Made by a program: the position numbers and the translations under genes
The notes under the pieces: model-generated
Database searches by the model: none
Seen by the model: the letters and a program-made list of their open reading frames with translations, nothing else
Told to the model about the DNA's origin: nothing
In this document: positions 15,074 to 23,765 of the stretch, piece by piece
Layout: each line of letters starts with the position of its first letter
How positions within the stretch are numbered: position 1 is the first letter of the stretch
DNA from: CAYWOS01 sp964459985
GTDB taxonomy: Bacteria > Bacillota > Clostridia > Christensenellales > Aristaeellaceae
Direction: 5' to 3'
DNA: 31,156 nucleotides
Assembly (NCBI GenBank): GCA_964459985.1
Contig: CAYWOS010000030.1
Location: 1 to 31,156 of the forward strand

Positions 15074-17437
15074 TTACTCGCTCTCTTTCAGCGCCGGCTC
15101 GAGCAGCGCGCTTCGCAGCACGTCGGATATGTTGTCAATCAGGCGGATATCAAAGGCGGCAAGCACATGCGCGGGGACATCCTCCAGATCTTTCGCGTTT
15201 TCACGGGGAATCAGGATGGTTTTGATGCCGGCGCGGTACGCGGCGAGCAGTTTCTCCTTCACGCCGCCGATGGGCAGCGCGTTGCCGCGCAGCGTGATTT
15301 CGCCCGTCATGGCGACATCCTGCCTTACGGCGCGCCCCGTCAGCGCCGAAACCATCGCGGTGGCGATGGTCACGCCGGCGGAGGGACCGTCCTTGGGCAC
15401 GGCGCCCTCGGGCACGTGAATATGGATATCGCGCGTTTTGTGGAAATCGTCTTTCAGCCCCAGCTCGTTCGCGTGCGCGCGCACCCAGGACAGCGCGGCG
15501 TGCGCGCTCTCCTTCATCACGTCGCCGAGCTTGCCCGTCAGTTCGAGCTGACCGCCGCCCGGCATCACGGCGCACTCGACCGACAGCGTTTCGCCGCCGA
15601 CCGCCGTGTATGCCAGCCCGTTGACGACGCCGATCCGGGGCGCCTTTTCGGGCGATTCGCGCAGGTACTTGACCGCGCCGAGATACGCCTCGACCTTGTC
15701 GGGCGTGACGGTGATCAGTTCCTTTTCGGTCTCGAGCATTTCCACGGCCGCCTTGCGCACGACCCGCGCGATGGTGCGCGACAGAATGCGCACGCCCGCC
15801 TCGCGCGTGTAGCCCTCGATGATCTTGCGCATCGCCTGATCGCCGACGCGGACCGATTTCGCTTTCAGCCCGTTTTCGAGAATATGCTTGGGCAAAAGAT
15901 GCTTTCTGGCAATATGCAGCTTTTCTTCCTCGGTGTAGCTCGGCACCTCGATGATTTCCATGCGGTCAAGGAGCGGCGCGGGAATGGTTTCCGCCGTGTT
16001 GGCGGTGGTAATGAACATCACGCGCGAAAGATCAAAGGGCAATTCCATATAGTGATCGCGGAAGGCGTCGTTTTGCTCGCCGTCGAGCACCTCGAGCATG
16101 GCGCTCGCCGGATCGCCGCGAAAATCGGCGCTCATTTTATCGATCTCGTCAAACAGGAACACGGGGTTCATCGTGCCCGCCTGCTTGATGCCCGCGATAA
16201 TGCGTCCCGGAATCGCGCCGATATACGTGCGCCTGTGTCCCCTGATTTCCGCCTCGTCGCGGACGCCGCCCAGCGACATCTGCACGAATTTCCTGCCCAC
16301 GGCGCGCGCGATCGCCTTGACGATGGACGTCTTGCCCACGCCCGGCGGGCCGATAAAGCACAGTATCGGGCCCTTCATCGCGCCGTCGTTCGTCGACATC
16401 TCCTTCATGCGGCGGACGGCGAGATACTCGATCACGCGATCCTTGACGCGCTCCATCGCGTAATGATCCTGATCGAGCACGCGGCGCGCGCGCCTGATAT
16501 CGAGGTTGTCGGTGGTATACTTGCCCCACGGCAGATCGAGAATCCATTCGACATAGGTACGGCTGACGCCGATTTCGGGCGTGCCGGGCGCCATGCGCGC
16601 GATGCGGTCGATCTCGCGCTCGGCTTTCTCGCGCGCCTCGTCGTTGAGCGGCACGCCGCGCAGCTTTTCGCGCAAATCGTCCACGTCGCCGTCGTCCTTA
16701 TCGCCAAGCTCCTCCTGAATCGCCTTGATCTGCTCGCGCAGGTAATAATCCTTTTGATTCTTGTCGATCTGCTTTTTCAGCCGCGACTGCACAGTTTTTT
16801 CAATCGCCGCCAGTTCGGTCTCGCGGATCAGGATGCCGCAGAGCGTTTCCAGCCGCTTTTCGACGTCGATCTCTTCAAGAATCGCCTGTCGGTCCTCAAG
16901 CCGCGTCAGCACGTTCGCGGCGATGATGTCGGCGAGCTGATCGGGACGCTCGACGTCGGTGACCGAGCGAAGCGTTTCGCCCGACACGCGCATGCTCGAT
17001 TGCGCGTACTCGCCGAACAAATCGTGCGTCGTGCGCACCAGCGCGGCGATTTCGTTGGTTTCCGCGATCATTTCCGGCAATACGAGCGCCTCCGCCACGA
17101 AAAACGGTTCCTCCTGGGAAATGGCGCGGAGCGTGGCGCGATGCTGTCCCTCGACCAATACGCGAATGCTGTCGCCCGGCAGGTTGAGCACCTGCTTGAC
17201 GAGCGCGACCGTGCCGACGCGGCAGAGATCCTCCACGCCGGGATTATCGTTTTCGCCGTCTTTCTGCGCGATCAAAAGCACGCGCTGATCCCCGAGCATG
17301 GCGTTTTCAAGCGCCGCGACCGACCGCGCGCGCCCCACGTCGAAATGCAGCACCATATGCGGAAACACCATCAGCCCGCGAAGCGGAATCAACGGCAGTT
17401 TGAGGAGCTTTTTCACGGGATTCTTTCTTGGGGGCAT
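15074..17437 (-). CDS. lon: ATP-dependent protease LonA
   Basis: This 787-residue cytoplasmic AAA+ protease degrades misfolded and regulatory proteins. The N-terminal substrate-binding LAN domain (LPLIPLRGLMVFPHMV) covers residues to about 200 and a coiled coil follows. The ATPase has Walker A GPPGVGKTS and Walker B FLFDEIDKM, and the C-terminal Ser-Lys protease has DGPSAG (Ser) and KEKLLAAYRAG (Lys). The ATG at 17437 has GGAGG upstream. A clear promoter lies at 17479-17507, and engB follows directly. Nothing is missing. Confidence 0.98.
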   Translation of the reverse strand: MPPRKNPVKKLLKLPLIPLRGLMVFPHMVLHFDVGRARSVAALENAMLGDQRVLLIAQKDGENDNPGVEDLCRVGTVALVKQVLNLPGDSIRVLVEGQHRATLRAISQEEPFFVAEALVLPEMIAETNEIAALVRTTHDLFGEYAQSSMRVSGETLRSVTDVERPDQLADIIAANVLTRLEDRQAILEEIDVEKRLETLCGILIRETELAAIEKTVQSRLKKQIDKNQKDYYLREQIKAIQEELGDKDDGDVDDLREKLRGVPLNDEAREKAEREIDRIARMAPGTPEIGVSRTYVEWILDLPWGKYTTDNLDIRRARRVLDQDHYAMERVKDRVIEYLAVRRMKEMSTNDGAMKGPILCFIGPPGVGKTSIVKAIARAVGRKFVQMSLGGVRDEAEIRGHRRTYIGAIPGRIIAGIKQAGTMNPVFLFDEIDKMSADFRGDPASAMLEVLDGEQNDAFRDHYMELPFDLSRVMFITTANTAETIPAPLLDRMEIIEVPSYTEEEKLHIARKHLLPKHILENGLKAKSVRVGDQAMRKIIEGYTREAGVRILSRTIARVVRKAAVEMLETEKELITVTPDKVEAYLGAVKYLRESPEKAPRIGVVNGLAYTAVGGETLSVECAVMPGGGQLELTGKLGDVMKESAHAALSWVRAHANELGLKDDFHKTRDIHIHVPEGAVPKDGPSAGVTIATAMVSALTGRAVRQDVAMTGEITLRGNALPIGGVKEKLLAAYRAGIKTILIPRENAKDLEDVPAHVLAAFDIRLIDNISDVLRSALLEPALKESE

Positions 17438-17478
17438 AAATTCCTCCGATTGTTTGCTTGCCCTCGCGGGCGATCCAT

Positions 17479-17507
17479 ATTATACCCGATAATTGCGCGG
17501 TTTGCAA
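17479..17507 (-). promoter_or_regulatory. Sigma-A-type promoter of lonA-engB
   Basis: On the minus strand TTGCAA (17502-17507) and TATAAT (17479-17484) are 17 bp apart, 42 bp before the lonA ATG. The -35 is the same as that of the tig promoter. No CIRCE or CtsR operator is seen here. Confidence 0.85.
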
Positions 17508-17519
17508 TCACGGAAGCGG

Positions 17520-18135
17520 ACGTCGGCGCGGCGTCCCCGTCCGGCACGCGGTCGGCGGCGTTCCCTCCCTGTATGCAGTCGGAGGCGTCTCCGTCCGCCA
17601 GAGCGTTTCTTTTCGTCATTCTCACGACCGGCGCGCGCTTGGCGGTGTTCCCGCACGGCGCGCAGTCAGAGGCGTTCCCTCCCGGCGAAACGTTTCTTTT
17701 CGTCGTTCTCACGACCGGCGCGCTCGGCGGCGTTCCTGTCCGGCGCGCAGTCAGATGTTCCCGCGCGCAGTCAGGCGCTCCCGCGCAGTCGGAGCGTTTC
17801 TTTACGTCGTTCTCACGACCGGCGCGTTCGGCGGCGTCCCCGTCCGGCGCGCGCTTGGCGGCGTTCCCGCGCCATGCGCAGTCGGCGCGGCGCTCCCGCG
17901 CGCCGGAGCGTTTCTTTACGTCGTTCCCACAACCGGCGCGCTCGGCGGCGTTCCCTCCCGGCGAAACGTTTCTTTTCGTCGTTCTCACGACCGGCGCGCG
18001 GTCAGCGGTGTCCCTGTCCGGCGCGCAGTCAGGCGCTCCCGTACGCCGGAGCGTTTCTTTTCGTCGTTCCCACAACCGGCGCGCTCGGCGGCGTCCCCGC
18101 GCGGCAAAGGGATTCGTCGAAAGCGAGGCTCCTCT
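17520..18135. repeat. Array of degenerate GC-rich interspersed repeats between lonB and lonA
   Basis: This 699-bp intergenic stretch is built from related pieces. A 32-nt core recurs six times at 17604, 17691, 17795, 17909, 17967 and 18052 (starts). It runs CGTTTCTTT to ACCGGCGCG with few substitutions. The centre of four copies is the inverted repeat GTCRT-TCTC-ACGAC. Two copies instead carry TCCCACAAC, which keeps pairing in minus-strand RNA by a G-U wobble. Between cores are shorter recurring pieces such as GTCCGGCGCGCAGTC and GGCGTTCCCTCCCGGCG. Core spacings are 87, 104, 114, 58 and 85 bp, not all multiples of three, and the frame is not kept, so it is not a coding repeat. No promoter except that of lonA is seen. 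Confidence 0.85.
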
Positions 18136-18136
18136 C

Positions 18137-19804
18137 TTACGGCTTCCCTGCCGCGATCAGCGCGGACGCGGACGGCAGGCGGCTTTCCGGCAGGCTGTCG
18201 AGACACGTCGTTTCGGGCAAAACCAAGATTGATATCGCTTCGCGCAGCGTCGCAATGGTGATCACCTCGATCGGCAATTCCGCAAACGAGGCGCGCATGT
18301 TTTCCTGCGGGATCAATACGCGCCGGATGCCCGCCTTGATCGCCGCCTCGATTTTTTCCGGCACGCCGCCGACCGGCTTGATTTCGCCGCGCACGCCGAT
18401 TTCACCCGTGATCGCCGTATCGCCCGCGATTTCGCGTCCCGACAGCGCGCTGACGGCGACGACCGCCATGGCCGCGCCCGCCGAAGGGCCGTCCACGGGG
18501 ATTCCGCCGGGGAAATTGATATGCAGATCGGTGGCTTCGTCGGCGTATCCGAGCGACAAGAGCAGCGTCAATACGTTTTCGGCGCTTGCGGACGCAGAGG
18601 ATTTCCGCTTGACGACATGCGACGCGCCGCCCATCTGCTCCTCGTCCACAATGCCGGTCACGCGGACGCGTCCCGAGCCGCGCCGCGCCGCCGCCTCGAT
18701 TTCCATGACGGCGCCCTGATTGACGCCGGCGACAGCAAGCGCGTGGATCGCGCCCACGCGGTTATCCGATCGCGCGAGCTGGCGCGGGCGCTCCTGATAA
18801 TGCCCCGATTGGACGACCCATTCGATATCCGATCGCGTAATCTCGCGCCTGTCGTCCAGCTGCGCCACGCCCGACGCCATCTGCACCATATTGACCGCCT
18901 CGCGCCCGCAGGCGGCAAATCGTCCGATCAAATCGGAGAGCGCGTGGGACAGCGCGTACTGCGTGCGTTCCGCCGCCTGAAAAGCGATTTTCGCCACCTC
19001 GGAAACGTCGAGCGGACGGAAATAGATTTCCATACATCGCGATCGCAGCGCCGGCGGCAGCTCCTCGGGGTTCTTCGTCGTCGCGCCGACAAGACGGAAA
19101 TCGGCCGGCAGTCCTTTTTGAAAAATCTCATGGATGTATCGCGGAATCGCCGGATCGTCAGGCTTGTAGTACGCCGACTCAAAGCGCACAAGACGATCTT
19201 CAAGGACTTTCAAAAGCTTGTTCATTTGGATCGGATGCAGCTCTCCGATTTCATCAAGGAAAAGCACGCCGCCGTGCGCCCGGGACACCGCGCCCGGCAT
19301 AGGCTGCGGAATCCCCTGTATTCCGAGCTTTCCGGCGCCTTGATAGATCGGGTCATGGACGCTGCCGATGAGCGGGTCGGCGATCGCGCGCTCGTCAAAG
19401 CGGACGCAGGTCGCGTCCATTTCAATAAAGGGCGCGTTCTTGAGAAAGGGCGTTCCCGCGCTCTTCTTCGCGTACTCGAGCACAATGCGCGCCGCGCAGG
19501 TTTTGCCGATGCCCGGAGGCCCGTAAATGATCACATGCTGGGGATTCGCGCCGCAAAGAATGGCCTTCAGCGAGCGGACGCCGTCCTCCTGACCGATGAT
19601 TTCATTCATTTTCTGCGGACGGACCTGCTCGGCGAGCGGCGCGGACAGCGAAATCTGCCGCATTTTCCTGAGATTTTCCATTTCCCGCGAATCCTCGCGC
19701 CGGACGGCCGGCTGCGACTGCCTTTGCGCTTTCACCTGCGTAAAGAAATACACGCCCATGATTATCGTGACGCATAACTGAAGAAAGAACAATATCCCGC
19801 TCAT
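18137..19804 (-). CDS. lonB: Membrane-anchored Lon-family protease LonB
   Basis: This 555-residue AAA+ Ser-Lys protease starts with one hydrophobic anchor (GILFFLQLCVTIIMGVYFF). It lacks the long LonA N-domain and is similar in size to Bacillus LonB. Walker A is GPPGIGKT and Walker B is GVLFLDEIGEL, with an arginine-finger region RSRCMEIYFRPL. The protease part has DGPSAGAAM (Ser) and PEKIEAAIKAG (Lys). I chose the ATG at 19804 because a G-rich site (AAAAAGGGGGG) precedes it; starts at 19825 and 19858 are possible but have no better site. Gene order clpX-lonB-lonA is conserved in Bacillus and Clostridia. In Bacillus LonB acts in the forespore, and whether this holds here is unknown. Confidence 0.93.
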   Translation of the reverse strand: MSGILFFLQLCVTIIMGVYFFTQVKAQRQSQPAVRREDSREMENLRKMRQISLSAPLAEQVRPQKMNEIIGQEDGVRSLKAILCGANPQHVIIYGPPGIGKTCAARIVLEYAKKSAGTPFLKNAPFIEMDATCVRFDERAIADPLIGSVHDPIYQGAGKLGIQGIPQPMPGAVSRAHGGVLFLDEIGELHPIQMNKLLKVLEDRLVRFESAYYKPDDPAIPRYIHEIFQKGLPADFRLVGATTKNPEELPPALRSRCMEIYFRPLDVSEVAKIAFQAAERTQYALSHALSDLIGRFAACGREAVNMVQMASGVAQLDDRREITRSDIEWVVQSGHYQERPRQLARSDNRVGAIHALAVAGVNQGAVMEIEAAARRGSGRVRVTGIVDEEQMGGASHVVKRKSSASASAENVLTLLLSLGYADEATDLHINFPGGIPVDGPSAGAAMAVVAVSALSGREIAGDTAITGEIGVRGEIKPVGGVPEKIEAAIKAGIRRVLIPQENMRASFAELPIEVITIATLREAISILVLPETTCLDSLPESRLPSASALIAAGKP

Positions 19805-19908
19805 GAAGAACCCCCCTTTTTCCATGACATTATCATGCAAAAAGAGGGGCGACTCCATGCGGGCAATAATTGGCGCGAATTGCTCCGCTCGTCAGGCGCA
19901 CTTTGTTT

Positions 19909-19973
19909 CCGGATAAATAGAATCCGGTACGCTTAATATGATATCCGGTACGGTATTATCAGAATACGGTATG
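19909..19973. promoter_or_regulatory. Possible iterons between clpX and lonB
   Basis: ATCCGGTACG occurs at 19922 and 19943 and a diverged ATACGGTATG at 19964, exactly 21 bp (two helical turns) apart. CCGGAT at 19909 forms an inverted repeat with the first copy. The stretch is more AT-rich than its surroundings and lies upstream of lonB on the minus strand, so it could be a regulator site. No clean promoter was found here. Confidence 0.45.
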
Positions 19974-19974
19974 T

Positions 19975-21282
19975 TTAGCTGGCGTCGGGCTGCTCGGCGA
20001 TCGGGACGGGCATTTCGCTGTTCTTTTGCCGGCGCGTCTGATGCCGGGCCGGTCTTTCCTCGCAGATCACGATGGGGTTCGCATGATTCTCGATGGTATC
20101 CTTCGTAATGACGCACTTGCGAACGTCGGGACGCGAGGGCAGATCGAACATCGTATCGAGCATCGCCTTTTCGATAATGGCGCGAAGTCCCCTCGCGCCG
20201 CTCTTGTGCGCCATCGCCTGCTTTGCGATCGCCGCCACGGCGTCCGGCTCGAATTCAAGATCGATGTTATCCAGCGCGATCAGGCGCTGATACTGCTTGA
20301 TCAGCGCGTTCTTCGGCTCGGTCAGGATGCGCATGAGCGCGTTCTCGTCGAGCTGCTCGAGCGTGACCGTGACGGGCAGACGCCCGACAAATTCGGGAAT
20401 CAGGCCGAATTTAAGCAGATCCTCCGGGCGCAGCTGATCAAGTATCTCTTTCTTATCGGCGCTGGACGGCTTGGCGTCGGCGCCGAATCCCATCGCCTTC
20501 TTGCCGATGCGCTTTTCGACGATATTCGCCAGCCCGTCGAACGCGCCGCCGCAGATAAACAGGATGTTCGTGGTATCGATCTGGAGGCATTCCTGATGCG
20601 GATGCTTCCGCCCGCCCTGCGGCGGCACATTGGCGACCGTGCCTTCCAGAATTTTCAGCAGCGCCTGCTGCACGCCCTCGCCGCTCACATCGCGCGTGAT
20701 CGACACGTTTTCGCCCTTTCTGGCGATCTTATCGATCTCGTCAATATAGATGATGCCGCGCTGCGCCGCCATGATATCGTTATCCGCCGCCTGAATCAGG
20801 CGGAGCAGGATATTTTCGACATCCTCGCCGACGTAACCCGCCTCGGTCAGCGCCGTGGCGTCCGCGATGGCGAAGGGCACTTTCAGCACGCGCGCGAGCG
20901 TCTGCGCGAGATACGTCTTCCCGCTTCCCGTCGGGCCGAGCATCAGGATGTTCGACTTTTGCAGCTCGACATCATCGCCTCTGGACGGCGCGGAGATGCG
21001 TTTATAATGGTTGTACACGGCGACGCAGAGCGTTCTTTTCGCCTGCTCCTGTCCGATCACATACTCGTCGAGCACCTTTTTGATCTCGGCGGGCTGCGGG
21101 ACATCCTGCAGGGACGGGACGGGAGACGACGGCATATCGTCCGCCATGATCTCATTGCAAAGCGAGATGCACTCGTTGCAGATATAGGCGGCGGGGCCGG
21201 CGATCAGGCGCTTGACCTGATCCTGCGTTTTCCCGCAGAACGAGCAGCGATGCTTGTGCTGGACTCCGGTTTCTTTCGGCAT
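19975..21282 (-). CDS. clpX: ATP-dependent Clp protease ATP-binding subunit ClpX
   Basis: This 435-residue AAA+ unfoldase feeds substrates to ClpP. The N-terminal C4 zinc-binding domain (CSFC ... CNEC) occupies residues about 13-40. Walker A is GPTGSGKT and Walker B is IIYIDEIDKIA. The pore and sensor regions follow, as does an ELxxIL-type QALLKILEGTVANVPPQGGRKHP segment (here split). The loop around GFGA after the ATPase core agrees with the ClpP-contacting IGF-type loop region. The ATG at 21282 has AAAGAGGA upstream, 18 bp after the clpP stop. It lies in the tig-clpP-clpX transcription unit. Confidence 0.98.
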   Translation of the reverse strand: MPKETGVQHKHRCSFCGKTQDQVKRLIAGPAAYICNECISLCNEIMADDMPSSPVPSLQDVPQPAEIKKVLDEYVIGQEQAKRTLCVAVYNHYKRISAPSRGDDVELQKSNILMLGPTGSGKTYLAQTLARVLKVPFAIADATALTEAGYVGEDVENILLRLIQAADNDIMAAQRGIIYIDEIDKIARKGENVSITRDVSGEGVQQALLKILEGTVANVPPQGGRKHPHQECLQIDTTNILFICGGAFDGLANIVEKRIGKKAMGFGADAKPSSADKKEILDQLRPEDLLKFGLIPEFVGRLPVTVTLEQLDENALMRILTEPKNALIKQYQRLIALDNIDLEFEPDAVAAIAKQAMAHKSGARGLRAIIEKAMLDTMFDLPSRPDVRKCVITKDTIENHANPIVICEERPARHQTRRQKNSEMPVPIAEQPDAS

Positions 21283-21300
21283 GTCATTCCTCTTTCAGGG

Positions 21301-21888
21301 TTATTTTTTGCGCGGCTGATAGATTTCGTCGATGATGCCGTACGCGAGCGCTTCCTCGGCGGACATGAAGTAATCGCGTTCGACGTCGTGCTCGATCGTT
21401 TCGATCTTCTGCCCCGTCATTTCGCTCATCATGGCGTTCATCTTTTTCTTGGTTTTGACGAGCCATTCGGCGCGGATGGACACGTCGGTCGCCTGCCCGC
21501 TCGCGCCGCCCGAGGGCTGATGAATCATGACTTCGCTGTTAGGCAGCGCCAGACGCTTGCCCTTGGCGCCCGACATGAGCAGGAACGCGCCCATCGACGC
21601 CGCCATGCCGATGCAGACGGTGCGCACGGGGCACTTGATGTAGTGCATGGTGTCGTAAATCGCCATGCCCGCCGTGACCGAACCGCCGGGGCTGTTGATG
21701 TACAGCGAAATATCGGCGTCGGGGTTCTCGGTTTCGAGGAACAGGAGCTGCGCGACGACCGAGTTGGCGACGGCGTCGTCGATCTCGCTGCCCAGGAATA
21801 CGATCCTGTCCTTAAGCAATCTGGAATAGATGTCGTACGCGCGCTCGCCGCGCTCGGTTTGTTCGATGACATTGGGGATCAGCGTCAT
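21301..21888 (-). CDS. clpP: ATP-dependent Clp protease proteolytic subunit ClpP
   Basis: This 195-residue serine peptidase forms the proteolytic chamber. The catalytic Ser lies in GMAASMGAF and the His in MIHQPSGG, with the Asp in the later EHDVERD region. The N-terminal MTLIPNVIEQTERGERAYDIYSRLL is typical. I chose the ATG at 21888 because AGGAGGTG sits just upstream; an in-frame start at 21918 would add ten untypical residues. Length matches the family. The gene lies between tig and clpX on one strand. Confidence 0.98.
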   Translation of the reverse strand: MTLIPNVIEQTERGERAYDIYSRLLKDRIVFLGSEIDDAVANSVVAQLLFLETENPDADISLYINSPGGSVTAGMAIYDTMHYIKCPVRTVCIGMAASMGAFLLMSGAKGKRLALPNSEVMIHQPSGGASGQATDVSIRAEWLVKTKKKMNAMMSEMTGQKIETIEHDVERDYFMSAEEALAYGIIDEIYQPRKK

Positions 21889-21936
21889 AAAGACACCTCC
21901 TGTCCATTCAGAAATCATATGCGCGACGCGCGCCGA

Positions 21937-23322
21937 TTATTCCTGTTCGTTTTCCGATGCCGCCTCGACGGCGTTTTCGACGGCGCTGACCGTCTCGTTC
22001 AGGTCGAGCTTTTCCTCCGGCTCGACTTCGCGAACGGTGACCTCGGCGGCGTCCTTCAGCAGATCGACCGTCTTGCGGATGGCGGCGTTCTCCTTGAGAT
22101 ACTCCTTCTGCTGATCGGTGAGCGACGCCTTGAAATCCTCCGCCTCGCGCCCCTCGCGCTCGGCTTCCTCGCGGATTTCGTTTTCGTATTCCTCGTCGGT
22201 CGCCTCAATGCCTTCCGCCTTGCGGACAGCGTCGATCACAAGACGCGTTTTGACGCGATTGGCGGCGTCCGAGCGGTACATGTCGCGCATCTGCTCCTCG
22301 GTCTGGCCGGTATACTTAAGGTAATCCTCGAATTTCAGCCCCTGATACGCCATGCGCAGTTTCATCTGGCGCAGCATCACGTCGATCTCGTCCTCGATCA
22401 TGGCGTCCGGAATGTCGCAGTCGGCGGCGTCGACCGCCTGCTGCACCAGATCGTTCTCCATTTCGGTATCGGCGTTCTTTTCGGCGCGGTCGGTCAAATC
22501 CCTGACGATCGACGCTTTGTACTCGTCAAAGGTGGAATACTCGCTCACGTCGGCGGCGAAATCATCGTCCAGCGCGGGCTTGACGCGCGTCTGAACGCCC
22601 TTCAGCGCCACATGGAAAACGGCTTCCTTGCCCGCCAGATCGGCGGCGTGATACTCTTTCGGGAATGTCACGTGAAGATCCTTTTCTTCGCCGATATTCA
22701 TGCCGATCATCTGCTCCTCGAAGCCGGGGATGAAACGCCCCGAGCCGATCTCAAGCGTCTGATCCTGCGCCGTGCCGCCCTCGAACGCCACGCCGTCCAC
22801 CGTGCCCGCGTAATCCAGCGCCACGGTATCGCCGTTTTCCACCGCGCGGCCTTCGACGTCCTGCATGGTGGTGACCTTCTCGACGTCCTGCGCGATGCGC
22901 GCGTCGACCTGTTCGTCGGTGATCTTCGCGATCTTCTTCACGGCTTTGAGGCCTTTGTAATTGCCCAGCGTCACTTCGGGGCTGACGAACACCTTGACGG
23001 TGAATTCAAGCGTCTTGCCCGCGCCGATCTGCTTCATTTCATCGATCTCGGGGCGATCGACCACCTGCAAATTTTCCGTTTTCACGGCTTCCTCGTACGC
23101 GTCGGGAAACACGATATCAAAGGCGGCGTCATAGAAGACGCCCTCGCCGTACATGGTTTCAATCAGCTTGCGGGGCGCGTGTCCCCTGCGGAATCCGGGC
23201 ACGTTCATGCGGCCGCGATTCTTGAGATACGCCTGCTGCAAAGCGGCGTCGAATTTATCCGACTCGATTTCAAAGGCGATTTTCACTTGATTACCCGAAA
23301 CTTTTTCCCATGTGTAGCTCAT
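21937..23322 (-). CDS. tig: Trigger factor
   Basis: This 461-residue ribosome-bound chaperone and peptidyl-prolyl isomerase has the ribosome-binding signature GFRRGHAPRKLIE near residue 45. An FKBP-type domain follows (GDTVALDYAGTVDGVAFEGG, then FIPGFEEQMIGM). A long helical C-terminal chaperone region ends in an acidic tail. I chose the ATG at 23322 (MSYTWEKV) because GGAGGG lies 8 bases upstream; the in-frame start at 23337 overlaps that site. It heads the tig-clpP-clpX group and is driven by a clear promoter at 23392-23420. Confidence 0.97.
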   Translation of the reverse strand: MSYTWEKVSGNQVKIAFEIESDKFDAALQQAYLKNRGRMNVPGFRRGHAPRKLIETMYGEGVFYDAAFDIVFPDAYEEAVKTENLQVVDRPEIDEMKQIGAGKTLEFTVKVFVSPEVTLGNYKGLKAVKKIAKITDEQVDARIAQDVEKVTTMQDVEGRAVENGDTVALDYAGTVDGVAFEGGTAQDQTLEIGSGRFIPGFEEQMIGMNIGEEKDLHVTFPKEYHAADLAGKEAVFHVALKGVQTRVKPALDDDFAADVSEYSTFDEYKASIVRDLTDRAEKNADTEMENDLVQQAVDAADCDIPDAMIEDEIDVMLRQMKLRMAYQGLKFEDYLKYTGQTEEQMRDMYRSDAANRVKTRLVIDAVRKAEGIEATDEEYENEIREEAEREGREAEDFKASLTDQQKEYLKENAAIRKTVDLLKDAAEVTVREVEPEEKLDLNETVSAVENAVEAASENEQE

Positions 23323-23391
23323 TGAGACACCCTCCATGACCGCGATCGCGGCAGCTTAGCGCGCTATGCCGTGCATAGGGCACTATCTTAT

Positions 23392-23420
23392 AGTATACCA
23401 TATTTCACCGTCGGTTGCAA
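23392..23420 (-). promoter_or_regulatory. Sigma-A-type promoter of tig-clpP-clpX
   Basis: On the minus strand TTGCAA (23415-23420) and TATACT (23392-23397) are 17 bp apart, about 70 bp before the tig ATG. Confidence 0.83.
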
Positions 23421-23469
23421 CTGATACGACGCGTTTCTTCAACATTTCTTCGTAATTTCAACGTAAATT

Positions 23470-23675
23470 CCCGCCCGGCACGCCGTTTTCTCTTCGTCAT
23501 GAGAACAGACTGCGCCGATCGCGGCGAAAACGGCAGCTGCGCGGCGGTTTGACCGGCGATGCTCCCGAAAGCCAGCCGATTTCTCCTCGCGAGGCGCGGC
23601 GCTCCCTTTCGACCGACGCGGCGAGGCATACGGCGGTCGATTTTACGCTTCGCCGGGCGCGGCGCTCCCGCATTC
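23470..23675. repeat. Diverged copies of the lon-region repeat between tig and the regulator gene
   Basis: The 443-bp gap between genes holds two promoters and this GC-rich stretch. It shares a 16-mer beginning GGCGCGGCGCTCCCGC (23656-23671) with 17884-17899 in the lonB-lonA array, and a 14-mer of the same sequence at 23593-23606. A piece reading CGTTTTCTCTTCGTCAT near 23490 looks like a degenerate array core. Confidence 0.5.
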
Positions 23676-23682
23676 TCCGTGA

Positions 23683-23712
23683 TTGACACGCATGGCGCGC
23701 GCGGAGTATAAT
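23683..23712 (+). promoter_or_regulatory. Sigma-A-type promoter of the LacI/solute-binding fusion gene
   Basis: A perfect TTGACA (23683-23688) and a perfect TATAAT (23707-23712) are 18 bp apart. The operator-like site at 23732 lies just after the expected transcription start. Confidence 0.9.
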
Positions 23713-23731
23713 AGGATAAACGAGCCAGAAA

Positions 23732-23745
23732 TTGGTACGTACAAA
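23732..23745 (+). promoter_or_regulatory. Putative LacI-family operator O1
   Basis: TTGGTACGTACAAA is a near-perfect palindrome centred on a CG step, as LacI-family sites are. It lies about 20-30 bp after the -10 element of the regulator's own gene, a place that suits autorepression. Its reverse complement matches the site at 25926 in 13 of 14 bases. Confidence 0.65.
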
Positions 23746-23765
23746 AACGGTTTTGGAGGAAGCGC

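Noticed and set aside
17413..18075. Repeat-containing protein on the minus strand (recurring TTKRNVSPGGNA)
   Set aside because: Repeat spacings are not multiples of three and frames change between copies; the start overlaps the lonA promoter and coding region.
17604..18083. CRISPR array
   Set aside because: Cores vary in sequence, spacing ranges from 58 to 114 bp, the intervening pieces are themselves repeated, and no cas gene is in the window.
14528..18232. Very long plus-strand open frame (over 1,200 codons) opposite engB, lonA and the repeat array
   Set aside because: It mirrors well-recognised minus-strand genes; the translation is rich in Arg, His and Ala and has no domain. It is an effect of GC-rich codon use.
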